From contig JAGQTQ010000073.1 in NCBI GenBank assembly GCA_020438905.1, positions 1 to 38,624 of the forward strand: DNA of 38,624 bases, written 5' to 3'. A program made the translations under genes and the position numbers. The DNA comes from Mycobacterium sp. (GTDB lineage: Bacteria > Actinomycetota > Actinomycetes > Mycobacteriales > Mycobacteriaceae). The first letter of the stretch is position 1; the number at the start of each line of letters is the position of its first letter. Below, in pieces: positions 6,898-15,030 of the stretch. The notes under the pieces were generated by a model that searched no databases, was not told the DNA's origin, and saw only the letters and a program-made list of their open reading frames with translations.

Positions 6898-7182
6898 GTG
6901 ACGGACACCGAACCGCAGTGGCGGCATATCTGCGAAGTATGCGGGGTTGAGGAGATCCTGACCCCGAGCGTTGCGTTTGAACTCGGATGGGACTACCCAC
7001 CGCGCATGGGCAAGTTCGGCGTCGTCAGCCCCCGATGTTGCCCTCGATGTCCGAACGTGAGAACGGTGTGGTGGGCTCTTGTGATCGATGGCTATACCGA
7101 GGACATGCTGACCGAAGCGCAGCAGGAGACTGTAAGACGGATCGCCGGCGAGCCCGAATCGATTGCGTTGTCCGACAACTAG
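6898..7182 (+). CDS. Small zinc-ribbon-like protein
   Basis: GTG 6898 gives 94 residues; an open frame reaches upstream to 6769 but that part looks unconserved. Two Cys pairs, C-E-V-C-G and C-C-P-R-C-P, about 35 residues apart, fit a zinc ribbon. Between them lies F-E-L-G-W-D-Y-P-P-R-M-G, and after them W-W-A-L-V-I-D-G-Y-T and a C-terminal helix with R-R-I-A-G-E-P-E-S-I. I recall similar small proteins from actinobacterial plasmids and islands, with no known function. No ribosome-binding site is evident. Confidence 0.6.
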   Translation: MTDTEPQWRHICEVCGVEEILTPSVAFELGWDYPPRMGKFGVVSPRCCPRCPNVRTVWWALVIDGYTEDMLTEAQQETVRRIAGEPESIALSDN

Positions 7183-7380
7183 TTTGGCATCGTTCGGTAA
7201 CAGCCACCCTCGGTGAACTCGAAACATCCGCCGCACTCTGCCGGATGCGGCTGGGCAAACGGGGCGGGCTCGCCGCTTCGGCGTTGCCGAGGGCCCATTC
7301 GAGGTGGTGCGAGGTGGGCTGCGAGTCAATATGTGGCGGTCGTCCCGGGGGTCATCTCACGCAGTGTTTACTGTCAGGCG

Positions 7381-8679
7381 GTGGACCAGCACCTGAGCAT
7401 TTTCCGGCCCTACGATCGTGATCCCAAACATGAGGATCAACTCACCAGGGCCGCATTGATCGTGATGCGGCTGGTCCCCCTATGCCAAGAGGCGTTTCTC
7501 GGCTTGGCCGACTGTCCGAGGCTTTCGGCGCTCCCGCGCCCCCGATTCGATATGCAGACCGAATCGCTCGTTGCGCTTGACATCGAAGTGGAAGACCCCA
7601 CGGTTGACGAGTTGGTCAGTGTCTTCCTCGGTCCGCACGAAGACCTCGTCGCCGGAACCGACGAACTCAACGTGGCTTCGGAACGACGTGCTCGTTACGA
7701 CGGCGTGATCCAGTACGGCACCGCATTGGTGGTCGTCATCGAGAGCAAGCTGTACGCCAGCGCCAGCGAGCAGCAGGCTCTGGAGATCAACACGAAACAA
7801 CTTGGTCATCAAGCGAAACGATGGGTTCCGGTGCGGTGGCAGGACTTGCTCGACCGGTGGTGGAACCTTGTCGAGCTCGGTGTGCTGGGTCCGGCAGAGG
7901 CTGCGGTCCTCAATGATTTTTTCGATAACGCCGAGATGAATTTTGGGGACCTATTGCCCTACACCGATCTAGAACGCTGCGGCGACCATGCAGGCCGCCA
8001 ACTGCGCCGTCTCCGCACGATCCTTGAGACGGCGACCGGGTTCACTGCCGAGGTTCGCGATGTCGGCGGGCATGCGGGTGTGAAGTTTCCACAGGATCAG
8101 GTCGTGGCCTTCGATCGGGTCAGTCTCTACATCGAAGGCGATAACGTCGTGCTCAGCGCCTGGCCGGCTGAGCTCGCTCCCCAGTACAAGCGCGTATATG
8201 CCCATCCCGATCGCGCCGAAGCGCTGATTGCGCTGACCGAGGAGCCTGGCTGGCACGTCCAAGGCAACTTTCACCTCGCCTTCTGGCGCTCCAGCGGTCC
8301 GCAGCGCTGGTATCCCACGCGGCGGCTGCCTGGCTCCACCTATGTGCGCCAATGGGTTGACGACTTCTCCGACGGCCGAGCCGGCCGACGACCGCGAAAA
8401 GAACTCAACGACAGTCTGTTCCGTGGATGGCTCATCCAGCGCGGATACGCAGCCGACGCCGAGATGGGCAGCCTCGACGAGTGGTCCGACCGACTGCCCA
8501 TGGAGAAGTTCGATGTCCGTCCGAGCATTCAGGTCACTCGGTCCTGGCAGTACACCGACGCCGTTACGCGCGACCGCACCGGACAACTCACCGCTGAAGT
8601 GCGCGACGCAATCAACCGCCTGCTGTCTGCGTTGGACGAACCTCAACTGCACGACCTCACTCAGTCATACGCAGACTGA
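7381..8679 (+). CDS. PD-(D/E)XK nuclease-like protein of a defence-type family
   Basis: GTG 7381 (VDQHLSIFRPYDRDPKHEDQ) gives 432 residues; TACTGT at 7369-7374 lies 6 nt upstream and would make the mRNA leaderless. The N-terminal signature F-R-P-Y-x-x-D-P-K-H-E-D-Q-L-T-R and a helical segment come first. The nuclease core is seen as D107 (ARYDGVIQYG) and E121/K123 in V-V-V-I-E-S-K-L. The C-terminal half (VSLYIEGDNVVLSAWPAEL...) is beta-rich and unfamiliar. The D...ExK spacing supports a nuclease, possibly acting on foreign DNA or RNA; the target is unknown. It stands alone on the plus strand within the island. The 198 bp before it hold nothing else recognisable. Confidence 0.6.
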   Translation: MDQHLSIFRPYDRDPKHEDQLTRAALIVMRLVPLCQEAFLGLADCPRLSALPRPRFDMQTESLVALDIEVEDPTVDELVSVFLGPHEDLVAGTDELNVASERRARYDGVIQYGTALVVVIESKLYASASEQQALEINTKQLGHQAKRWVPVRWQDLLDRWWNLVELGVLGPAEAAVLNDFFDNAEMNFGDLLPYTDLERCGDHAGRQLRRLRTILETATGFTAEVRDVGGHAGVKFPQDQVVAFDRVSLYIEGDNVVLSAWPAELAPQYKRVYAHPDRAEALIALTEEPGWHVQGNFHLAFWRSSGPQRWYPTRRLPGSTYVRQWVDDFSDGRAGRRPRKELNDSLFRGWLIQRGYAADAEMGSLDEWSDRLPMEKFDVRPSIQVTRSWQYTDAVTRDRTGQLTAEVRDAINRLLSALDEPQLHDLTQSYAD

Positions 8680-8794
8680 GCCCGAAAGCGGCAGCCGGTG
8701 GGGATGCAGCGGAGGACGCGCGGGTAGCGCCCGCGGCGTATCCCAGACGGGTGGGGTCGCCGGCTGTGGGTCGACGCCGGGCTGGCACCCCCTC

Positions 8795-9109
8795 GTGATC
8801 ACCATCGACGCAGAGCTGGCCCGGCTCGACCCCCAATATCGGGTGCACCAGATCAAGGAGAAGTTCGGCACCCTGCGTTGCTACTGCCAGGCGAGCGGCG
8901 ACGATCCCGATTCTCAGCTACTCGACGCCATGGACGCCATCACCGACGACGCCGAAGGCGCCTCCGCCACCGTCTGCGAACGATGTGGCCAACTCGGCAC
9001 ACTGCACCAGAGCCGTCACGTCCGGGTCAAAACCCTCTGCACCACGTGCGCCAACCAGCTCGGGCATACCCCCCACCCCTCCAGCGGTGACGCGGACGAC
9101 GCGACGTGA
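8795..9109 (+). CDS. Small Cys-rich protein, possibly N-terminally truncated
   Basis: The frame encodes WHPLVITIDAELARLD, then Y-R-V-H-Q-I-K-E-K-F-G-T-L-R-C-Y-C, then C-E-R-C-G and C-T-T-C-A near the end. This is a widespread actinobacterial and phage family whose core is V-K-E-K-F-G-x-L-R plus two CxxC zinc pairs. Family members usually start just before the G-W-x-P-L segment. Here no ATG or GTG lies there; GTG 8795 starts after it and leaves 104 residues, and the frame is open further up without a good start. The gene may therefore be truncated or use a rare start codon. Function unknown. Confidence 0.5.
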   Translation: MITIDAELARLDPQYRVHQIKEKFGTLRCYCQASGDDPDSQLLDAMDAITDDAEGASATVCERCGQLGTLHQSRHVRVKTLCTTCANQLGHTPHPSSGDADDAT

Positions 9110-9232
9110 GGCTTGTGGCTCCCCCGCCGCGGCGACTGCGCAGGCCCGACCGACATGTGGGCAAAACCCCTTCGTCAGACTTGTTTGCCAGCGGTACCGT
9201 CAACTTTCCCTACTGATTCACAGAGGTGTGTT

Positions 9233-9406
9233 GTGGCACAACGAACACCGAAGAAGGTGGTCGTGTCGGACGAGGCCCTTCGGAATGCTGGCCGTCGAGC
9301 CACGAAAGCCTCGGCCAAGCTGGCAGGCAGGGTAGTTCCGGCTGACCATCGTCGTAGTGCAGCAGTCAAGGCATATCTCGCAAGGCAGCAACCGCGGCAG
9401 GGCTGA
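9233..9406 (+). CDS. Small basic hypothetical protein
   Basis: GTG 9233 follows AGAGG at 9222-9226 with 6 nt spacing and yields a 57-residue, strongly basic protein (VAQRTPKKVVVSDEALRNAG..., later VPADHRRSAAVKAYLARQQP). It could be a small nucleic-acid-binding protein or antitoxin fragment. No family recognised. Confidence 0.45.
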   Translation: MAQRTPKKVVVSDEALRNAGRRATKASAKLAGRVVPADHRRSAAVKAYLARQQPRQG

Positions 9407-9471
9407 GCTCGGAGGTCTGCCGGTCCTGGCCGGTACGGTGCCGGATGCGGTCACTTGGGAAAGGGGCGCGG

Positions 9472-10245
9472 ATGGGTCATGACTGGCTCGCCGCGCGGCG
9501 GTTGGTGTCGGCATTTCATTGCGGTGCCGTAGACAACTTCGTCGCTGTCGTCGACGAGATAAGCACTGGTGGACGGTGGAAAGCGGTGGCGCTGGCATTA
9601 GTGGGCGAGGTGGCTGCGATCGCCAACCATGTACGCGGATCAGCAGCCCAAGATTTCCTGGACCAGCGATTGGCAGCTGCGCTCGATCGGCGATCGGCAG
9701 ACAGGGGAACCCTGAAGTTAATCCCCGGTGCTATCGGATCAAGTGGTTCAGCATCGCCCGTGGCCGTTGATCTTCGTGAACTGACGCTCTTCGTCAGCGA
9801 CGTCGATGCGGCCGCACAATTCTACGAAGCGATCGGATTGGCGTGGTACTGCATCGAGAAGCCGGAACATCCACGCCATTACGACGGCGAACTGGGGCTG
9901 CAGCTGTGGCCGGCGACCGCGCGGCGCCCGGTGAGCCAGTTGTAACTAGGCTTCGTGGTCGCGGATACTTCGGCCACCGTTACGCGGCTGGACGCCGTCG
10001 GAGCGCCGTGGACCTGCGACCTGCCGAACTTCGTGCGCACCTCGGACCCCGAGGGCAACAAAATCACCTTGACGCAGCGCCGATGGGGAGAAGACCCGTC
10101 AGTGTCGGCCCGCCGTGGTTACCTACCACCGGAGCGTTGTCTGTGGGGAGAACCAGAATGGCAGAGTTCGAATACACGCAGTGGCGTCATCGGTGGCCCG
10201 AAGTTGTGGTGCAGCGCCGTACCGACGAGGCCGTCGAACTGTTAA
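9472..10245 (+). pseudogene. VOC/glyoxalase-family gene split by an in-frame TAA
   Basis: ATG 9472 follows AAGGGG. Residues about 1-80 are helical and unknown; from VDLRELTLFVSDVDAAAQFY a vicinal-oxygen-chelate (glyoxalase/bleomycin-resistance) domain begins (YEAIGLAWY). The frame stops at TAA 9943-9945 after ARRPVSQL. In the same frame the domain carries on with L-G-F-V-V-A-D-T and ends with FVRTSDPEGNKITLTQR, the expected last strand of the fold. The stop is most simply a CAA-to-TAA change. Beyond about 10085 the frame continues to 10245 without family resemblance and overlaps the next gene. Upstream product of 157 residues would lack half the fold. Confidence 0.7.
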
Positions 10246-10817
10246 CGCGTTACTACGCCGTCACCGCTGCCGGACGACCGGCCTATTCAGGGTCGCAGTT
10301 CGAGGCAATGGCCGCGCTGAACAGCGATCCCAATTCGATTGGACCCGCGGACTTCACCGCCGCCTCGATGCTCAGCGTGAACATCCCTGCCCAAGCGGCG
10401 ATCCGCCTCCTGAGCCGCGATGCCAACGAGATCACCGCTCTGCTGCACCACATCCCGGTGGACGTCGACATCATCACCATCGACCGCAACGACCTTGTGC
10501 CCGGTGGGCCTGCCAGCCTGCTGTGGCAATTGCTCCGCCGAGGCAATGACGGAATGGGCAGAACCCGGACCAGCAAGCTCATCGCAGCCAAACGTCCACG
10601 GCTTATACCCATCTGGGACAGCTTCGTCGAGCAGGCCACCGGACTGGACACCTCTGACTACTGGCGACAGTTCCAAGCGGTCCTCGCCGCCGACGATCGC
10701 GCGATATGGACCTGGTTGACTCAGATCCGCAGCGCTGTCCCGAATGTGCCTGCTGCGGTGTCGAATCTGCGGATCCTTGACGTGCTGCTGTGGATGACAG
10801 TCGATCAGCAGCGTTGA
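10158..10817 (+). CDS. DUF6308-like protein
   Basis: ATG 10158 is preceded by GGGGAG at 10145-10150 and gives 219 residues. The sequence has an N-terminal W-R-H-R-W-P-E-V-V-V-Q-R-R-T-D-E-A-V-E-L stretch, a central VDVDIITIDRNDLVPGGPA, then K-L-I-A-A-K-R-P-R-L-I-P-I-W-D-S-F-V, which agrees with what I recall of the actinobacterial DUF6308 family. It is soluble, with no signal or membrane segment, and of unknown function. It overlaps the tail of the broken VOC frame. Confidence 0.6.
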   Translation: MAEFEYTQWRHRWPEVVVQRRTDEAVELLTRYYAVTAAGRPAYSGSQFEAMAALNSDPNSIGPADFTAASMLSVNIPAQAAIRLLSRDANEITALLHHIPVDVDIITIDRNDLVPGGPASLLWQLLRRGNDGMGRTRTSKLIAAKRPRLIPIWDSFVEQATGLDTSDYWRQFQAVLAADDRAIWTWLTQIRSAVPNVPAAVSNLRILDVLLWMTVDQQR

Positions 10818-11218
10818 TGATTGTGCGACGCTAACGGGGACTGAGGCGCTACGCGTCTAGGCCAGGGCGGCTTTCCGCGGAAAACCGTTGGTACGCGACC
10901 CTACTGGCCACAGTGTGATGTACAACACATTTTGTCGGCGGTGCTGGGATCCGATATCTCCGGGTCCCGCTCCTGCTGCGGCGGGCAGTGTTGCATTTCG
11001 TAACCGGCATCTTTCGACTCCGCTGCACGTCAGCCTGCTGCCAACATTACTTTTGGTGGAAAGCTTTCCTGCAGAGGGAAATTGGCGGGTGCCGCTTTGA
11101 GTTCAGGATGCGCCGGATGCCCAGACACGCGCAGATGCTCGCTACCGCGATTATCGCAAGTACCGGTTTAGCTTCAGGCCGTGCCGGTGCTCTACCGGCA
11201 ATCGAGCGGAGGCGGGCA
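10818..11218. other. 400-bp spacer without a recognised gene
   Basis: I see no convincing gene. Two palindromes are present: an 18-bp imperfect one at 10869-10886 (GGCTTTCCG/CGGAAAACC, 8 of 9 pairs) about 50 nt after the DUF6308 stop, and a perfect 12-bp one at 11058-11069 (GGAAAGCTTTCC). Neither is followed by a T-run. Confidence 0.4.
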
Positions 11219-11404
11219 ATGGACAGACCACCCACCAGGGTGCGGGAGCGGGTCCGGGTCGAGTTGCGGCTGCCACCCCATGTGGCCCAGATGATCTACG
11301 ACCGTGCGCAGCACTGGGATGTCTCACTGTCCGAGGCCGGGTCACGTCTGATCCAGATTGGCCACGACGGCTGCGACAAGGACGCTATAGACCTGTGCCG
11401 CTAG
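11219..11404 (+). CDS. Small RHH-like DNA-binding protein
   Basis: ATG 11219 follows GGAGG at 11208-11212 and gives 61 residues. The pattern V-R-V-E-L-R-L-P (strand), then PHVAQMIYDRAQHWDVSLSE (two helices with a turn) fits a ribbon-helix-helix protein. It precedes the recombinase/transposase-like pair in the same direction by about 280 bp, so it could be the regulator of that element. Confidence 0.5.
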   Translation: MDRPPTRVRERVRVELRLPPHVAQMIYDRAQHWDVSLSEAGSRLIQIGHDGCDKDAIDLCR

Positions 11405-11507
11405 ATCGCGCCGCCGCCCGCGGTGCGCCCAGGATCCATCCAGAAGTCGCGAAGTGAGGAGGAGAAGCTTCCAGAAACTGTTGACGTAAGGCACTTTTCG
11501 TCGGAAA

Positions 11508-11589
11508 CCCGTAAGAAACGGGAAAAGCCGGGCGGCAACCCGGCTCTCCGTCCGCCGCAAATTCGCGGCGATCTCGTTCCCTTTGGAAC
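11508..11589 (+). promoter_or_regulatory. Four tandem hairpins upstream of the recombinase-like gene
   Basis: Four consecutive inverted repeats fill 82 bases: CCCGT/ACGGG (11508-11522, loop AAGAA), AGCCGGG/CCCGGCT (11526-11545, loop CGGCAA), CGCCGC/GCGGCG (11553-11570, loop AAATTC) and GTTCC/GGAAC (11576-11589, loop CTTT). All arms pair perfectly. A TTGACG at 11481 is a possible -35. The array could be a structured mRNA leader, a transposon end or a recombinase binding region. It ends 18 nt before a strong AGGAGG site. Confidence 0.55.
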
Positions 11590-11616
11590 CTTCACCAGAT
11601 CCACTCAGGAGGAACT

Positions 11617-11685
11617 TTGTTCATTTCATCGTGTTCGCATGCGCATGTCAACGGCTTCGCCGGTGTGTCGCGGAGCGTGTGCTGA
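11617..11685 (+). CDS. Possible 22-residue leader ORF
   Basis: AGGAGG at 11607-11612 is the only strong ribosome site in the region. The nearest start at proper distance is TTG 11617, which opens a 22-codon frame (LFISSCSHAHVNGFAGVSRS...) ending in TGA 11683-11685. That stop overlaps ATG 11685 of the recombinase-like gene (TGATG), so translation could be coupled. It may be a leader peptide and not a functional protein. Confidence 0.35.
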   Translation: MFISSCSHAHVNGFAGVSRSVC

Positions 11686-12734
11686 TGGGCCGTCACGGCG
11701 CCATGGCGTCGGCCGCCGACGACCCGGAGCCAGCGAAGCCAGTGGCGAGGGCCAACCACGACCGGGCCGACAGCCAACGCCACGTACTCGCGCCGTTTCA
11801 CCACGACGTCAACGAGGACCGCTATCGAGCGCTGGCGGGCCTCACCATCAGAGGCGTCGATCCGCGCTACCTGGTGCCCGCGCTGGAATCAGCCAAACGC
11901 CTGTGGTGCCGTCTGGGCGACTTCGCGCTGTCCACCGACCGCATCTCGGTGGCGCATCTGGCCCGCTATCTGGCGTTCGAGGCCGAACGGGTCGGCACCT
12001 TCGACTACCGAACAGCGTTGCGCCGAGCCAACGTCGACCGACATCTCATGGACATCGCCACCCGGAAGACCAACCGGTCTATGCGCACCATCAGGTGGAT
12101 CCTGTATGACGCCGGACGATTGGTGCACCCCCGGGAATATCCCGAAGCTCGCACCCTGCCAGCCCCCCGCACCAAGAGAATCGACGCGGCCTCGCCGCAA
12201 GACATTCGTGACTGGTACACCCTGGCACCAACCCTGCCGCCGTGGCTCCGACGACGACTCACGCTCCTACTGGACCTCTGCTACGGCGCCGGCGCGCGGC
12301 CACCCGACTTCAAGGCCTTGCGCGGCACCTCCATCACGGGCGAGACCATCGACGGCCGACACATCGCCATCGTGCGATTGCAGAACACAGCCGGCGGAAC
12401 ACGGCTCGTTCCGGTAACCGACGCCGACATTTCCAACCGTCTGTTGGCGCTTGCGCAGAGCAAGGGATCGGATTACCTGTTACCGGCCGCGAAGGGAGAA
12501 GTGGAGCGCAACGCGACCAACCGCATCGGCGAGCAACTCCGCGCCCGCGGTCACGGCAGCATCAGCGCGGCCGCGCTGCGTAACCGCTGGATCCTCGACC
12601 TCGCCGACCGCGTCCCAGCAGCACTTCTGCTGCAACTCGCCGACGTGGTCGACGTTCAGGTCCTCGCCGATCAACGCACCCAACTCCCCATCTACAGCAT
12701 CCATCGCGCGATCGCCCTCATGACGGAAGGCTGA
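11685..12734 (+). CDS. Tyrosine-recombinase-like protein lacking an evident catalytic Tyr
   Basis: ATG 11685 gives 349 residues; the open frame also reaches back to 11583 without a suitable ribosome site. An N-terminal helical part (RYLVPALESAKRLWCRLGDF...) resembles a core-binding domain. The C-terminal half has an integrase-like box 1, L-L-D-L-C-Y-G-A-G-A-R-P-P-D-F-K-A-L-R-G with Arg205, and a box-2-like A-A-L-R-N-R-W in which the usual His is Ala. Where the Gly-His and nucleophilic Tyr are expected the sequence reads LADVVDVQVLADQRTQ, so neither is visible. It may be inactive as a recombinase and act in DNA binding. Its stop lies 3 bp before the DDE gene. Confidence 0.6.
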   Translation: MGRHGAMASAADDPEPAKPVARANHDRADSQRHVLAPFHHDVNEDRYRALAGLTIRGVDPRYLVPALESAKRLWCRLGDFALSTDRISVAHLARYLAFEAERVGTFDYRTALRRANVDRHLMDIATRKTNRSMRTIRWILYDAGRLVHPREYPEARTLPAPRTKRIDAASPQDIRDWYTLAPTLPPWLRRRLTLLLDLCYGAGARPPDFKALRGTSITGETIDGRHIAIVRLQNTAGGTRLVPVTDADISNRLLALAQSKGSDYLLPAAKGEVERNATNRIGEQLRARGHGSISAAALRNRWILDLADRVPAALLLQLADVVDVQVLADQRTQLPIYSIHRAIALMTEG

Positions 12735-12737
12735 ACC

Positions 12738-14516
12738 ATGATCACGGACTTCGAAAGCTCATACCGCCTGTCAGACAACCTCTTTCGTGAAGCCAAGGTC
12801 ATCATCGAGCGATCACACGCGGCCGAGATGATCGACGATTTCTTTGCCCAGCATCGCGGTGCCGGCGGACAGGACTGCACCGGAATCCGCTACACCATCT
12901 CTGCCGTGCTCGTCGCAGCCCTGGGACTGTTGATGCTGGGGAGAACCCCGACCTACAAGGCCATCCAACAGGCCATCGGCGACCTCAGCCCGCGACAACT
13001 CGCCGAAGTCGGCATGGGAGGGCAAGACACCTCCCGCATCTTCGCCGACCGCGCCGAGCAACGCCGCGAGCGGACACGCTTCGTCGCCTGGCTCAACCGC
13101 CGCCTCGCACCACTGGATCCCAGCCCCGACCAACCAGCACGACGAATCACCAACGCCGAACACCGCCGCATCATCGCCCACCGCAGCACCGAACAACGCG
13201 CAGCGAGCGGAGAAGCCACCGAACGCCTGCGAACGGTCATGAATCGCATCGTCTTCGGGTCCATCGTCGATCCGCAGCCACCCGAGGCCGTCGGTGACAT
13301 CGTGGCCGACGAGACGCTCTTCGACCTCGCCGGCCCCTCAGCTGGGCTGGGGATAAAACCCGACAAACAGCGCGGAGCCGCATACTTCGGCAGTTACTAC
13401 TCCCGAGATAAGCACTCCACCACCGTGCATCAAGATGCCAGCGGCGGCGGAAAGCGGGGCTTCGGCGTCGGACTGACCGCCGTTATTCGCGTTGGACCAC
13501 CGGAGCAGCTGCACGCGTTCGCCCCCGTCATCATCGGAATCGACGTCCATCCACCCACCTCCGGGAGCACCGAAGGACTCGACGTGGCGATCACTCACGC
13601 CAAACGCAATGGCCTCGACACGCGGCGCGCGGGACGGGCACGCCTACCCCGCCTTACCGTCGACATGGGCTACAACCCCAAAGACGGTTTCGCACGCCTC
13701 ATGCTCGACCACCAGTACGCCGCCGTCGTGCGGTACCCACAGCACTGGACGCTCACCGATACCGCGGCCAATCCACCCGGCGCCACCACAGACGTCCCGC
13801 CGGGACCCATCCAGTTCGCCGGCTCGTTCTACTGCCCGGCCGCAGCCGACCTACTTGCCCAACACCACATGCCCAAAACCCGCGACCTGCTGGCCGACAA
13901 CGGGTGGGAGGCGCACGACCGCCGCCTGGCAAGTGTCCTGCCCTTCCTGATGGGCCTGAACTCCCGGCCGCGACTGAGCCGACCACGTGGACGCCCACCC
14001 CTGGGAGTCGAACCACGACTCGACGTGAAGGCGGAGCTGGTCTGCCCTGCCGTGCAACTGCGCGTCCAATGCCCACTCAAACCGGCCTCGTTGACACGTG
14101 CAGCCTTCGGCGCCCCCACGGCAGCGCCGACCTGGCAAGCAGGCGACCGGCAAAGCTGCGCCCAGTCGATCGTCACCGTCACTCTCACACCCAGTCAGCT
14201 CAAGAAGGCCCAATGGGGACCGGTCGGCGCCAGCTGGGAACACACGCTGTACTTCGAGGCAGCGCGCGCTCGAACCGAGCAGACCTTCAGCATCTTCAAG
14301 TCGGCCCACGTCACCAAGCTCGTCGACCTCAAATGGGGACCCCGACGCGAACCCATGGTCAAGCTCCTGATGGCGCTCGCCGTAGCCAGCACGAATCACC
14401 GCATCCAGAAGACCTACCGGTCACGCCAGGCTCGCGAAGAATCCATCGACGTCCGCCGACGCCAGCTCCGCGACCACCTCGGACACGAACCTGCCAAGAC
14501 ACCGCCCCTGACCTGA
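12738..14516 (+). CDS. Large DDE-transposase-like protein
   Basis: A 592-residue protein. Residues 1-130 form a helical N-terminal domain with a basic stretch. An RNase-H-like core is suggested by D191 (VADETLFDLAG), D309 (LTVDMGYNPKDGFARLM) and E514 (ARTEQTFSIFK). The segment between the second Asp and the Glu holds Cys residues (LVCPAVQLRVQCPLKP), as in several IS families with a zinc-like insertion. A basic C-terminal tail closes the protein. It follows the recombinase-like gene as a two-gene unit. The usual R-N-x-V-E around the Glu is here A-R-T-E-Q, so the family is divergent. Function as a transposase is inferred. Confidence 0.6.
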   Translation: MITDFESSYRLSDNLFREAKVIIERSHAAEMIDDFFAQHRGAGGQDCTGIRYTISAVLVAALGLLMLGRTPTYKAIQQAIGDLSPRQLAEVGMGGQDTSRIFADRAEQRRERTRFVAWLNRRLAPLDPSPDQPARRITNAEHRRIIAHRSTEQRAASGEATERLRTVMNRIVFGSIVDPQPPEAVGDIVADETLFDLAGPSAGLGIKPDKQRGAAYFGSYYSRDKHSTTVHQDASGGGKRGFGVGLTAVIRVGPPEQLHAFAPVIIGIDVHPPTSGSTEGLDVAITHAKRNGLDTRRAGRARLPRLTVDMGYNPKDGFARLMLDHQYAAVVRYPQHWTLTDTAANPPGATTDVPPGPIQFAGSFYCPAAADLLAQHHMPKTRDLLADNGWEAHDRRLASVLPFLMGLNSRPRLSRPRGRPPLGVEPRLDVKAELVCPAVQLRVQCPLKPASLTRAAFGAPTAAPTWQAGDRQSCAQSIVTVTLTPSQLKKAQWGPVGASWEHTLYFEAARARTEQTFSIFKSAHVTKLVDLKWGPRREPMVKLLMALAVASTNHRIQKTYRSRQAREESIDVRRRQLRDHLGHEPAKTPPLT

Positions 14517-14532
14517 CGAGACCCAACCCGCA

Positions 14533-14562
14533 GCGGGCCGCGCGAACAACGCGCCGGCCCGC
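14533..14562 (+). terminator. Hairpin after the DDE gene
   Basis: GCGGGCCGCGCG (14533-14544), loop AACAA, then CGCGCCGGCCCGC (14550-14562) form a 12-bp stem with one bulged C, 16 nt past the stop. No T-run follows, so it may be an intrinsic terminator of the mycobacterial kind or an element-end structure. Confidence 0.5.
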
Positions 14563-14610
14563 TTCGGCATGCCCAACGCGTCCAGATAAATCCCGGCCAA
14601 AAATTGCCGG

Positions 14611-14829
14611 TCAAGGGAAGGTCGCCGGCAGCGCTGTCTCCCGCGGCAGATCCGCGAGCCTGCATCGGCGCCGAACTCGCACAAGAAGCCGCACCATGGC
14701 CTCGTCAACCCGCACCGCAGGGTAATCCAGTTCGCGCTGGGTGCGCCGAATAAATCGCTGGAGATTCCGCAGAAAACCGCTGGAACCGATTTCGCGAAGG
14801 GCGCTCTGTACAGCCGAAACGTACCGCAC
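14611..14829 (-). other. Spacer 14517-15030 with one doubtful 72-residue ORF
   Basis: Between the DDE gene and the next antitoxin gene about 510 bp carry no certain gene. The best candidate is this minus-strand frame from GTG 14829, encoding VRYVSAVQSALREIGSSGFL and later QRELDYPAVRVDEAMVRLLV; it looks protein-like and basic but has no clear start signal or family. The stretch also holds two hairpins and the promoter of the next operon, listed separately. Confidence 0.2.
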
Positions 14830-14862
14830 ACCACGAGCGGTTCTACGAACTGCGAGCACTGA

Positions 14863-14899
14863 GGTCACGATCTCGAAAGAGGTCGTGACCTTTGTGTTT
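14863..14899 (+). terminator. Strong intrinsic-terminator-like hairpin
   Basis: GGTCACGATCTC (14863-14874), a GAAA tetraloop, and GAGGTCGTGACC (14879-14890) form a 12-bp stem with one G-U pair. TTTGTGTTT follows at 14891-14899. The T-run is on the plus strand, so it would stop plus-strand transcription coming from the transposase-like operon. Confidence 0.65.
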
Positions 14900-14995
14900 G
14901 GCGGGTTTGGCGCTGGCAGCGGTGGTCGGTGTCCGCTGGGTGGGACTTGGACGGCGAAGTCCCACCAGGGGCTTGCGTGCGTGAGTGTGACGTCG

Positions 14996-15024
14996 TTGCG
15001 TCTATTTCGTTTGCTTCGTATATT
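14996..15024 (+). promoter_or_regulatory. Leaderless promoter of the Xis-type/PIN module
   Basis: TTGCGT (14996-15001) and TATATT (15019-15024) are 17 bp apart, and ATG 15031 begins 6 nt after the -10. Transcription should start at the start codon. Confidence 0.65.
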
Positions 15025-15030
15025 GCAGAT

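Noticed and set aside
11405-14900. Terminal inverted repeats around the transposase-like pair
   Set aside because: The hairpins on both sides do not match each other, and no pair of matching ends was found by eye.
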